Of a DNA stretch of 9,372 bases, positions 1 through 5,262 are shown piece after piece. The number at the start of each line of letters is the position of its first letter. The first letter of the stretch is position 1. The DNA is taken from the NCBI GenBank assembly GCA_964575975.1, contig CAZNTU010000221.1, positions 1-9,372 of the forward strand. Reading direction: 5' to 3'. The translations under genes and the position numbers were made by a program. The DNA comes from G963674505 sp964575975 (GTDB lineage Bacteria; Desulfobacterota; Desulfobacteria; Desulfobacterales; SKZT01). Under the pieces are notes generated by a model. That model was given only the letters and a program-made list of their open reading frames with translations, was not told the DNA's origin and ran no database searches.

Positions 1-50
1 TTGATCGCGTTTGCTTCCGGTTCGCTTCCTGGTTTGATCAAAATTTTCAT
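1..50 (-). CDS. Possible 5' end of a gene running off the left edge
   Basis: An ATG at 50-48 on the minus strand opens a reading frame that stays open to the window edge and reads MKILIKPGSEPEANAI. It is the first ATG after an in-frame TGA about 36 bases upstream, and a weak GGTG lies six bases before it. The hydrophobic beta-strand-like start followed by a charged stretch looks protein-like, but 16 codons are too few to identify a family. If real, the gene is divergent from the DUF2914 gene and shares its intergenic region. Confidence 0.28.
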   Translation of the reverse strand, partial: MKILIKPGSEPEANAI

Positions 51-179
51 GTTTTCACCGTATGCATTCCAAAAAAATGATCGTAATCATAAGTTTCGCG
101 CAAAGGCGGGCATTTCCGGAACGTGTTTTCCAAAAAGATAATATTCCAGCATCCCCCTGTCAGCATCGACAACAATCGA

Positions 180-199
180 TTCGGCGGTCGCGCGCCGAA
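180..199. repeat. Inverted repeat, 7-bp GC-rich stem
   Basis: TTCGGCG (180-186) and CGCCGAA (193-199) are perfect complements around a six-base loop. No T-run follows on the plus strand, and the minus side continues TCGATTGTTG, so it is a poor intrinsic terminator. It lies between a possible minus-strand gene and the plus-strand promoter, so it could be an operator or a structured 5' leader of the leftward gene. Function is unknown. Confidence 0.45.
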
Positions 200-220
200 G
201 CCTTTCCTCCTGAACGGACG

Positions 221-241
221 GGACATGTCCGCGAATTCGCG
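221..241. repeat. Two abutting perfect palindromes
   Basis: GGACATGTCC (221-230) is a perfect 10-base palindrome. It shares its last C with CGCGAATTCGCG (230-241), a perfect 12-base palindrome. They end nine bases before the -35 box of the predicted promoter, where an activator or repressor dimer could bind. Their role as binding sites is inference only. Confidence 0.4.
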
Positions 242-249
242 AAATCGTC

Positions 250-278
250 TTCACAAAAAAAAATTCATTTGCTATAAA
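250..278 (+). promoter_or_regulatory. Sigma-70-like promoter for the DUF2914 gene
   Basis: The -35 box TTCACA (250-255; consensus TTGACA, 5/6) and the -10 box TATAAA (273-278; consensus TATAAT, 5/6) are separated by the optimal 17 bases. The spacer begins with an A-tract. The expected transcription start near 285 would leave a leader of roughly 110 bases before the start codon at 396. Seen in sequence; activity not tested. Confidence 0.6.
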
Positions 279-395
279 GCCATGTTTCGGGACGCTGTCG
301 AATTGCAGCGATAGAAAAACCGACGGTTTCCCGACGAATTAATGGATCAAGGAAACAGGGGATTGCTTTGAACCCCTCATTTTGCGGGAAGCTCG

Positions 396-1337
396 ATGGA
401 AAAAGAAACGATCGAGGCCATAGACAAGACTTTTCGGGAAATCAAACTGAAAAGGCTGCGAACGAGCCTGGCCAGGCGCCAATTGGAATTGAAAGGCGAT
501 AGAAGGGATAGAAATCGAAGGCGATTCAAGACGATGATTCCTCTTCTGATGGCGCTTGCGATGGCGATTTTTTTCGCGGGAAAAGCGATGCGAAGCCACG
601 AGCTTGTATCGGAAAGCATTTCAAACAAAGCGCAAACCGACCGAAACGAATACGCGTTTCCGATTGTTCGAACGGAACCAAGTGGAACTTTCGCGGAAAC
701 CGGAAAACCGGTCGGAGATTTACCCGATGCCCCCCCTGCGGATTCAGCAAATGCAAAGATACCGCCTTTTGAATCCGAAGCGGAAAACAAGGGGGTTCCT
801 TTGGAAATGGAAGGGACTGCGAACTTCGAAGTTTCTGGAGAGGTCTCTTCGATAAATCCGACGTCGACGCCCGCGTCCCCCGTCGAGGATCTTTCCGGAG
901 AGATTTCGGAATCGGCCGAGGACGGCTTTATGGAGTCGCAGGAACCGGAATCGGCCGAACCGGCGCCGTCCCTGCCGTCCTGCGACATCTCGCCTCCGCC
1001 TTACGGCACTAGGATAGCCCGGATTTTGGTCTGCTCTGGAGTCGAAGACCGAAAATGCGTTGTCCCGCTGTCCCGGTTCGCATTGGAGGAAAGTCAGAAT
1101 CCGCACTTGTTGATGGAAGTCTATTCCGACTCCGTTCCCTACGTTCTCAAGCATGTCTATTATCACGAAGGTCGCAAGTACATCGAAATCCCTCTCGAGA
1201 TCGAGCATCGCCGCATGAGGACTTGGAGTCGCATTGCTCTGCTGAATCGCGGACAGATTGGTTCATGGACCGTCGAAATCGAGGCCGGGGACGGAACCGT
1301 GCTGGGACGCGCCGAATTCCAAGTCCTCGCCGAATAA
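396..1337 (+). CDS. Single-pass membrane protein with C-terminal DUF2914-like domain
   Basis: This 313-residue protein has three parts. Residues 1-46 are a very basic, charged, probably helical cytoplasmic segment. Residues 47-62 (MIPLLMALAMAIFF core) form one membrane span, with the positive N-terminus predicted inside. Residues about 70-205 are a Pro/Glu/Ser/Ala-rich low-complexity linker, and about 207-313 resemble the DUF2914 fold. The last part shows the family-like strings RTWSRIAL (275-282) and GSWTVEIEAGDGTVLG (289-304). DUF2914 has no established reaction; such domains are usually beta-rich periplasmic modules, so this is probably a periplasmic domain on a flexible tether. The start at 396 has GGGAAG about seven bases upstream and lies in the leader of a good promoter. 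It appears monocistronic and converges on the lipoprotein gene. The domain call is from motif memory. Confidence 0.8.
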   Translation: MEKETIEAIDKTFREIKLKRLRTSLARRQLELKGDRRDRNRRRFKTMIPLLMALAMAIFFAGKAMRSHELVSESISNKAQTDRNEYAFPIVRTEPSGTFAETGKPVGDLPDAPPADSANAKIPPFESEAENKGVPLEMEGTANFEVSGEVSSINPTSTPASPVEDLSGEISESAEDGFMESQEPESAEPAPSLPSCDISPPPYGTRIARILVCSGVEDRKCVVPLSRFALEESQNPHLLMEVYSDSVPYVLKHVYYHEGRKYIEIPLEIEHRRMRTWSRIALLNRGQIGSWTVEIEAGDGTVLGRAEFQVLAE

Positions 1338-1346
1338 TTCGAACAT

Positions 1347-1430
1347 ATTACGCCGACCGGCTTATTTTTTACATTTGATTTCCCGGATAACGGCAGTTGG
1401 CCATCCTCAAGTTAAAAATGTAAACTTCAA
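1347..1430. repeat. 84-base structured direct repeat, copy 1
   Basis: This copy matches 3620-3703 at 77 of 84 positions with no indels. It can fold as an outer stem TTTACATTT (1368-1376) with AAATGTAAA (1416-1424) around an inner hairpin GGAT-[AAC bulge]-GGC-loop AGTTG-GCC-ATCC (1385-1406). It begins 10 bases after the DUF2914 stop and ends 24 bases beyond the lipoprotein stop on the other strand. Near its left end, GCCGACCGGC followed by TTATTTTTT resembles a terminator, but only three pairs are possible with a legal loop. Confidence 0.85.
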
Positions 1431-1454
1431 TTCGCCTTTTGGCACATGCAAGGA

Positions 1455-1886
1455 TTATTTTTGACTATATCCCAAAAAATGGGGTTTTATTTTTTCACCG
1501 ATTCCAATGACTTTTCCCGACGCGTCCAACGCCTTGACGGTTAGTGCAAAATCCGGCGACAATCCCCAACCCAACGGACATGGGCCTCTATAGGTGCCGT
1601 TTACCGATCCCTCGGCAATGTAATTTTTGCCTTCAAATTCCACGGTTCCACCGCCATGGTCGTAGTTGTTGGAGATATCGAAAAGGGTAACCAAAAACGA
1701 TTCGGTACCCTCGGGCACTCCCTCGACTCTTATTTCCGGGGACTTGCTGTCATAACATTCGTGTTCCTCGGGCCAGGTGAAATCCACCTCCATTTTCGGT
1801 AAGGACGGATCGACCTTTTCTTTTTTGCATCCGAAAAAGAGCGTCCCCAAACAAAACACGAATAATAGCAATAATGGTTTTCTCAT
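1455..1886 (-). CDS. PEBP-like (YbhB/RKIP-like) lipoprotein
   Basis: This 143-residue protein starts with a classic lipoprotein signal: RK, a Leu/Phe-rich core, then LFFGC with the lipidated cysteine at 20 followed by KKEK. Two stretches recall the phosphatidylethanolamine-binding protein fold: SPEIRVEGVPEGTESF (49-64), like the family's SPxLxWxGxPxGTxS, and YRGPCP (99-104) followed by an ALD at 119-121, like its GPxPPxGxHxYxFxxxALD. The usual DPDAP ligand-pocket motif is replaced by FDISNNYDHGGG, and the domain is shorter than typical YbhB proteins, so ligand binding may differ. GGAGAGGG lies just upstream of the ATG. It is the third gene of the minus-strand trio, 13 bases after the truncated NTF2-like frame. 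The lipoprotein call is strong; the PEBP call is an inference from two motifs. Confidence 0.75.
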   Translation of the reverse strand: MRKPLLLLFVFCLGTLFFGCKKEKVDPSLPKMEVDFTWPEEHECYDSKSPEIRVEGVPEGTESFLVTLFDISNNYDHGGGTVEFEGKNYIAEGSVNGTYRGPCPLGWGLSPDFALTVKALDASGKVIGIGEKIKPHFLGYSQK

Positions 1887-1899
1887 TTTCCCTCTCCGC

Positions 1900-2109
1900 T
1901 TAATGGTAAATTTTTTCTGACTTCAGGCTTCTTTTTGCCAATTTTTCGTGTAAACAGTTTTTCATCCTTTGTACATCGCCCTGGTACCAGCCCTCCATAT
2001 AATCACGGGCGGTTTTCTTTATGGCGGCGATCTCGTCGGGATTTCCCGCATGAACCGCCGGCGCCCATATCGACAGCAAAAGCATGGAAGAGACACGTCG
2101 TTTTATCAT
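1900..2109 (-). pseudogene. Truncated secreted NTF2/lumazine-binding-like protein
   Basis: The frame encodes 69 residues: a signal peptide with a cleavage site after VHA (residue 21), then a helix-rich start with DYMEGWYQGDVQRM (36-49), HEKLAKR and a stop. The EGWYxGD pattern is typical of the first helices of putative lumazine-binding/SnoaL-like (NTF2-fold) proteins, which normally run to about 120-150 residues. The beta-sheet that forms the pocket is therefore missing, and the next gene begins 13 bases later, leaving no room for it. It starts four bases after the hydrolase stop, with a weak AGG upstream. Probably a deletion remnant; a short expressed secreted peptide is the alternative. Family call from motif memory. 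Confidence 0.6.
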
Positions 2110-2113
2110 TTTC

Positions 2114-3505
2114 TTACCTGTGATTGTTCAGCCAATGTAACAAGGGCATTTTTACGTCCTCCAGGGATAATTTGCCCATCATAATGTCCAAATGGCCGTA
2201 GGTATCCAAATAATTTATGGTTGTATCCGGATTAATGGTTCTGTTTGGAAGGTTCGTATCGAGACAATCTCCGTTGGGGCAAAACAGACCGGATAGGAAA
2301 GCGATGGTCGGAAGGTCCACCGGGTTGTCGTCGTAGTCGAAATAGGGCACATCGTCGTGAGCATCGAGCTGCCACCATTCAAAATCCTGGACAATGGGCC
2401 AGTACCGGGTGAACTCCGCCAACCCGGCAATCAGGATATTCTTGTCGATCATGCCGTTGTAATAATTAGTCAAGACGCCGTCACCCCAAATGTAGTAGGC
2501 GTCATCGGCCACAAAATCGGAGATGGTATTGAACGACGGAGGCAGCGCGTCTCCGGCATTTACTGTCGCGTGGGGAACCACCGAGGCGAGTTGCCATCCG
2601 GCATAATTTTCCCAGGTCGCCTCTCCAAGCAGCGGATAATATCCCGGCGGGGGGCACAAGACACTGTCGCACGTATCGGAAACCGGCAGCCAGCCCTGCT
2701 GGAAAAGATCGATAAGATAGGCGTAAGTACTTTCATTCACCGCTTCGCCCGCATTGGGCGGGTATTTCTTTACGGGTCCATCCAGCGCGACGATTCCCTT
2801 CAAATCGTTCTGATATTTGGATGCGTAAATAAACGAAAGCAGCACGCCGCGGCTAAAACCTCCCAAGAATATTTTCCGGGTATGCGAAACCCGCTTGATC
2901 TGATCGACACAAGCCTTGACATCCTCTCGATACATTCCGAAAGTCCATGTGGAGGTAACGGCAAGGTCAATGCCCGATTCCTGCAGTTGTTCGTACCGCA
3001 TGTTGGGAATAAAGGCGTTCCTGAAGGAAACCGTGTAGACATCGTATCCATTGCGCGCCAAAAAGATGTAGAGGTTCGCATCCTCGCGATCCACTCGGGA
3101 CCATCCCCCGGCATCGAAGGTTCCCGGCAGCAGAAAAATCACTTTATTTTTGGAAATGGGCTTTCTCGGCGCCGGCTTGTTGCTCGCCAGGCGGTAAAGC
3201 CGAATCCGGTCCCAGGCGCCGAACGGGGAACGTTCCAGCTCCCACGAGGTGTGGATCAGGTCCGTGGCGTTTTCCAGCGTCCCAATCGCGGTCAATTGCC
3301 AATCGGTCTCGCCGCCACCGCCCGGCGGGTTGGTTCGCGCGCGAGCGCTTTTTATTGTCGCCCCCTCGCCCTTTATTTTATCCAATTGAACGGGGGACTT
3401 GAAGAAATAGGGCGCCGATTGAACCTTGGCGGCCGAAAGAAGAAACATGGCAAAAATCCCGAATATCGACAATACGATTTGAATCGAGCGAAGGGTATTG
3501 ATCAT
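2114..3505 (-). CDS. Exported alpha/beta-hydrolase (esterase/lipase-like)
   Basis: This 463-residue protein begins with an N-terminal signal (hydrophobic core about 8-25, possible cleavage near residue 30), so it is predicted periplasmic or secreted. The alpha/beta-hydrolase landmarks are in order: VIFLLPGTFDAGGW (122-135), the oxyanion-loop strand; FLGGFSRG (213-220) with GxSxG nucleophile Ser218; and YGHLDIMMG (436-444) with the likely catalytic His438. The acid residue is less clear; the Asp-rich segment 381-397 is one candidate region. At 463 residues it is longer than a minimal hydrolase, with a probable cap around 250-360 rich in aromatic residues. The substrate cannot be read from the sequence. 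The start at 3505 is supported by AAGGAG at 3519-3514. It leads the trio with the NTF2-like remnant and the PEBP-like lipoprotein, so all three products act outside the cytoplasm. Confidence 0.85.
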   Translation of the reverse strand: MINTLRSIQIVLSIFGIFAMFLLSAAKVQSAPYFFKSPVQLDKIKGEGATIKSARARTNPPGGGGETDWQLTAIGTLENATDLIHTSWELERSPFGAWDRIRLYRLASNKPAPRKPISKNKVIFLLPGTFDAGGWSRVDREDANLYIFLARNGYDVYTVSFRNAFIPNMRYEQLQESGIDLAVTSTWTFGMYREDVKACVDQIKRVSHTRKIFLGGFSRGVLLSFIYASKYQNDLKGIVALDGPVKKYPPNAGEAVNESTYAYLIDLFQQGWLPVSDTCDSVLCPPPGYYPLLGEATWENYAGWQLASVVPHATVNAGDALPPSFNTISDFVADDAYYIWGDGVLTNYYNGMIDKNILIAGLAEFTRYWPIVQDFEWWQLDAHDDVPYFDYDDNPVDLPTIAFLSGLFCPNGDCLDTNLPNRTINPDTTINYLDTYGHLDIMMGKLSLEDVKMPLLHWLNNHR

Positions 3506-3553
3506 TTTTTTTTCTCCTTATAGTTATGGTTTCAGCGACGCGGCGGGAAACGA

Positions 3554-3572
3554 ATCTTTCATATGGAAAGAT
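3554..3572. repeat. Inverted repeat upstream of the hydrolase gene, possible operator
   Basis: ATCTTTC (3554-3560) and GAAAGAT (3566-3572) are perfect 7-base arms around ATATG. The site lies about 50 bases upstream of the hydrolase start codon, where a dimeric repressor could bind. No convincing promoter boxes were found beside it, so the regulatory role is only inferred. The rest of 3506-3746 holds the second 84-base repeat and no supported gene. Confidence 0.3.
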
Positions 3573-3619
3573 CGATTTGTTGCCGCGTCCTCTCCTATTG
3601 TCCCGTAATGGGTTATATT

Positions 3620-3703
3620 ATTACGCCGACCGGCTTGTTTTTTACATTTGATCTCCCGGATGACGGCAGTTGGCCATCCTCAGGTTTAAAGCGTAAACTT
3701 CAA
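3620..3703. repeat. 84-base structured direct repeat, copy 2
   Basis: This is the second copy of the element at 1347-1430, in the same orientation with seven substitutions, six of them transitions. The inner hairpin (3658-3679) is kept exactly except for one base in its bulge (AAC to GAC). The outer stem keeps eight of nine pairs if one G-T wobble is counted. On the minus strand it begins 43 bases after the stop of the iron-sulfur protein gene, so both copies sit shortly downstream of a minus-strand gene. Confidence 0.85.
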
Positions 3704-3746
3704 GTTGGTCGGAGTAATAATTCACATTCCGTCTTCACTTCGCATC

Positions 3747-4823
3747 CTATTTGAAACAATCGTAAGAAATACTGCGGTACCGCGCCCGATTTTCGTACCA
3801 TTGCCTGTTGTTTTTCGGAGGCGCGGTTAGATCGGTTTCGTTTTTCTTTGCCAGGCTGATAGCATCGGCGGGGCATGTGGAAGTACAAAGGCCGCACCCG
3901 ATACATTTTTGCCGGTTGACAAAATATCCTTCCGACCCCTTTTCCACGGCCTTGACCTGGCAGCGCTCCTCGAGGCATGTGCCGCATTCGATGCATTTTC
4001 GCTTGTCAATAACGGCGAAATTGTGAGAGTTGACGGCATCCCTGATTTTTGACTGATTGATAGCGCGCAGCATGGCACAACAACACCCGCAGCAATTGCA
4101 GATAAAGTGCTGCCCGTCTCTAACATTGTAGGTCAAATGAACCAGTGCGGCTTTTTCGGCCTTGTCGAGAATATGGAAGGCCTCCGACCTGGAAATGCGG
4201 GTTCCTGGGGGAAAATAAAAAATATCCTTCTCAAGGGCGATGGACAGACATGTAGACAAGGGTTTGGTGCAGCCCTGGCCTATCATTCGCCGGGATTTTC
4301 TGCAGATGCACTCGTGTACGCCGAACGACACTCCGCGATTTATAATTTCACTTACCATTTCATAGGGCAGTGCGCGGTGTTCCAGCGGCAAGGCCTTCTG
4401 GATCGGCACCACCTGCATAAGCTGCGGTTTGTCCCGATATACCCGCTCGCTGTAGGCGGGACCGTAACGCTCGCTGAGCTTGACAAACTCGGCATCCATT
4501 CGATCGATTTGGAACTCGTAAATCCCAAGGGCATAGGGGACTATACTGAATCTTTTTACTCCGTCGCTGTCCCGGCAATGAACCTGGCCCTTGGACCACA
4601 TCTCCGAAAGGTTTTTTTCGACCCGCTCGGGGGATCTGCCGGTCCGGCGGGCGATCTGAACCGCAGTTTCAGGAGTCAATCGAAGATCGCAAAAAAGTTC
4701 GGCCTCATGGGGTTCGAATATTTTTTTCAAAATTTTGATCTCGACTCCGCTTTTTGTCGGGGGAAACCCATGAGGCAGTCTATCGAGAGTTTTTGCCAGT
4801 TTCTGATAGCAGAATTCATCCAT
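3747..4823 (-). CDS. Winged-helix, cysteine-rich double-[4Fe-4S] protein
   Basis: This 358-residue cytoplasmic protein has 22 cysteines. Residues about 30-105 look like a winged-helix fold (LTPETAVQIARRTGRSPERVEKNL is a helix-turn-helix-like segment). Next comes a cysteine segment, ECICRK (C172, C174) with C185 and C192, then the unusual CNCCGCCC run (242-249). The C-terminal part is a two-cluster ferredoxin domain: C277-x2-C280-x2-C283-x4-C288 and C307-x2-C310-x2-C313-x3-C317-P. The first cluster has four residues before its last cysteine instead of the usual three, as also seen in some ferredoxins. Similar proteins are common in anaerobic Deltaproteobacteria and archaea, usually annotated only as 4Fe-4S proteins. 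Electron transfer or redox sensing is likely; the partner is unknown. GGAG lies seven bases before the ATG. It is not clearly in an operon with either neighbour. Confidence 0.85.
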   Translation of the reverse strand: MDEFCYQKLAKTLDRLPHGFPPTKSGVEIKILKKIFEPHEAELFCDLRLTPETAVQIARRTGRSPERVEKNLSEMWSKGQVHCRDSDGVKRFSIVPYALGIYEFQIDRMDAEFVKLSERYGPAYSERVYRDKPQLMQVVPIQKALPLEHRALPYEMVSEIINRGVSFGVHECICRKSRRMIGQGCTKPLSTCLSIALEKDIFYFPPGTRISRSEAFHILDKAEKAALVHLTYNVRDGQHFICNCCGCCCAMLRAINQSKIRDAVNSHNFAVIDKRKCIECGTCLEERCQVKAVEKGSEGYFVNRQKCIGCGLCTSTCPADAISLAKKNETDLTAPPKNNRQWYENRARYRSISYDCFK

Positions 4824-5007
4824 GTCTTGCTCCGCAGGCGAACCGGAAAAAGGTCGCCGAAAAATCGATCAAAATTGAATAATGCCGGTTTGATGCAGCA
4901 GGCCGAGCAAATCGGCAAGCTCCCACCGTTCGATAATTTAGCGAAGTAGTTCGCGAGCCTTCTACCCCAAAAACCGCTTGGACGGCGATATTGCATCGAA
5001 ATTTTCT

Positions 5008-5033
5008 CCCAGATGCCCATCCCAGATACCCAT
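5008..5033. repeat. 13-base tandem duplication
   Basis: CCCAGATGCCCAT (5008-5020) is followed directly by CCCAGATACCCAT (5021-5033), identical at 12 of 13 positions. It lies 13 bases left of the duplicated block that borders the assembly gap. Confidence 0.8.
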
Positions 5034-5046
5034 CTTTTCATCCTTG

Positions 5047-5101
5047 TTTTTTTGTCGATTTTTCGAACCCCGTTTCCTGGGGTGGTGAAAATCTATCGGA
5101 A
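5047..5101. repeat. Left copy of exact 55-base duplication at the gap
   Basis: The block from TTTTTTTGTCGA to TCTATCGGAA is identical, base for base, to 5202-5256 and ends exactly at the first N. It contains a small hairpin ACCCC/GGGGT. A match that ends exactly at both gap edges is what unmerged overlapping contig ends look like. Confidence 0.95.
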
Positions 5102-5201
5102 NNNNNNNNNNNNNNNNNNNNNNNNNNNNNNNNNNNNNNNNNNNNNNNNNNNNNNNNNNNNNNNNNNNNNNNNNNNNNNNNNNNNNNNNNNNNNNNNNNN
5201 N
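5102..5201. other. Assembly gap of exactly 100 Ns
   Basis: Exactly 100 N characters, a conventional placeholder for a gap of unknown size. Because the flanks are the same 55 bases, the true gap may be negative: one copy of the block and no missing sequence. It separates the PP-loop gene from the iron-sulfur gene, so the distance between them is not known. Confidence 0.97.
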
Positions 5202-5256
5202 TTTTTTTGTCGATTTTTCGAACCCCGTTTCCTGGGGTGGTGAAAATCTATCGGAA
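5202..5256. repeat. Right copy of exact 55-base duplication at the gap
   Basis: Identical to 5047-5101 and starts at the first base after the Ns. It ends six bases before the stop codon of the PP-loop gene on the minus strand. Confidence 0.95.
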
Positions 5257-5262
5257 AAGGTA

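Larger units (their letters stand above)
51..395. other. Intergenic region rich in palindromes, with promoter and leader
   Basis: No convincing gene is seen in these 345 bases. The left half holds a 7-bp-stem hairpin and two perfect palindromes (listed separately). The right half holds a sigma-70-like promoter and a leader of about 110 bases. The leader can form two small hairpins: CGCTG/CAGCG near 293-310, and AGGGG/CCCCT at 357-361 and 373-377, the latter ending about eight bases before the likely ribosome binding site GGGAAG of the DUF2914 gene. A nine-codon reading frame (342-371, in frame with the gene but closed by TGA) lies in the leader without a visible ribosome binding site. Confidence 0.5.
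4824..5262. other. Intergenic region containing the assembly gap
   Basis: No supported gene is seen in these 439 bases. Two small hairpins are visible: GCCGA/TCGGC at 4902-4916 and GCGAA/TTCGC at 4941-4954, neither followed by a T-run. A 13-base tandem duplication (5008-5033) and the duplicated 55-base block around the Ns follow. A short minus-strand frame near 4870-4935 (IIERWELADLLGLLHQTGIIQF) lacks a start codon and is closed by stops on both sides. No terminator for the PP-loop gene was found. Confidence 0.5.

Noticed and set aside
342..371. Nine-codon leader peptide (MDQGNRGLL) before the DUF2914 gene
   Set aside because: It has no ribosome binding site, no run of regulatory codons and no terminator/antiterminator pair, so attenuation is not supported.
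1351..1370. Intrinsic terminator for the DUF2914 gene (GCCGACCGGC then T-run)
   Set aside because: With a loop of at least three bases only three pairs remain, too weak for a standard terminator. The same string occurs in copy 2, so it is simply part of the repeat.
1347..1430. Integron attC site or CRISPR repeat
   Set aside because: No RYYYAAC/GTTRRRY core pair is found at the ends, only two copies exist 2.2 kb apart, and no integrase or cas gene is nearby.
2357..3523. Long plus-strand reading frame (388 codons) opposite the hydrolase
   Set aside because: The minus frame has a signal peptide, GxSxG and the catalytic His, with a good ribosome binding site. The plus frame is a mirror of its codon use.
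3563..3754. 63-codon plus-strand frame spanning the second 84-base repeat
   Set aside because: The equivalent frame in copy 1 stops at TAA, the substitutions between copies are not mainly synonymous, no ribosome binding site is seen, and it runs into the end of the iron-sulfur gene.
4727..5041. 104-codon minus-strand frame overlapping the iron-sulfur gene start
   Set aside because: It overlaps the well-supported gene in another frame, has no family-like motif and extends into low-complexity sequence near the gap.
5047..5256. Direct repeats as target-site duplications of a mobile element
   Set aside because: The 55-base length and exact ends at the N run fit an assembly overlap. No transposase or inverted termini are visible.
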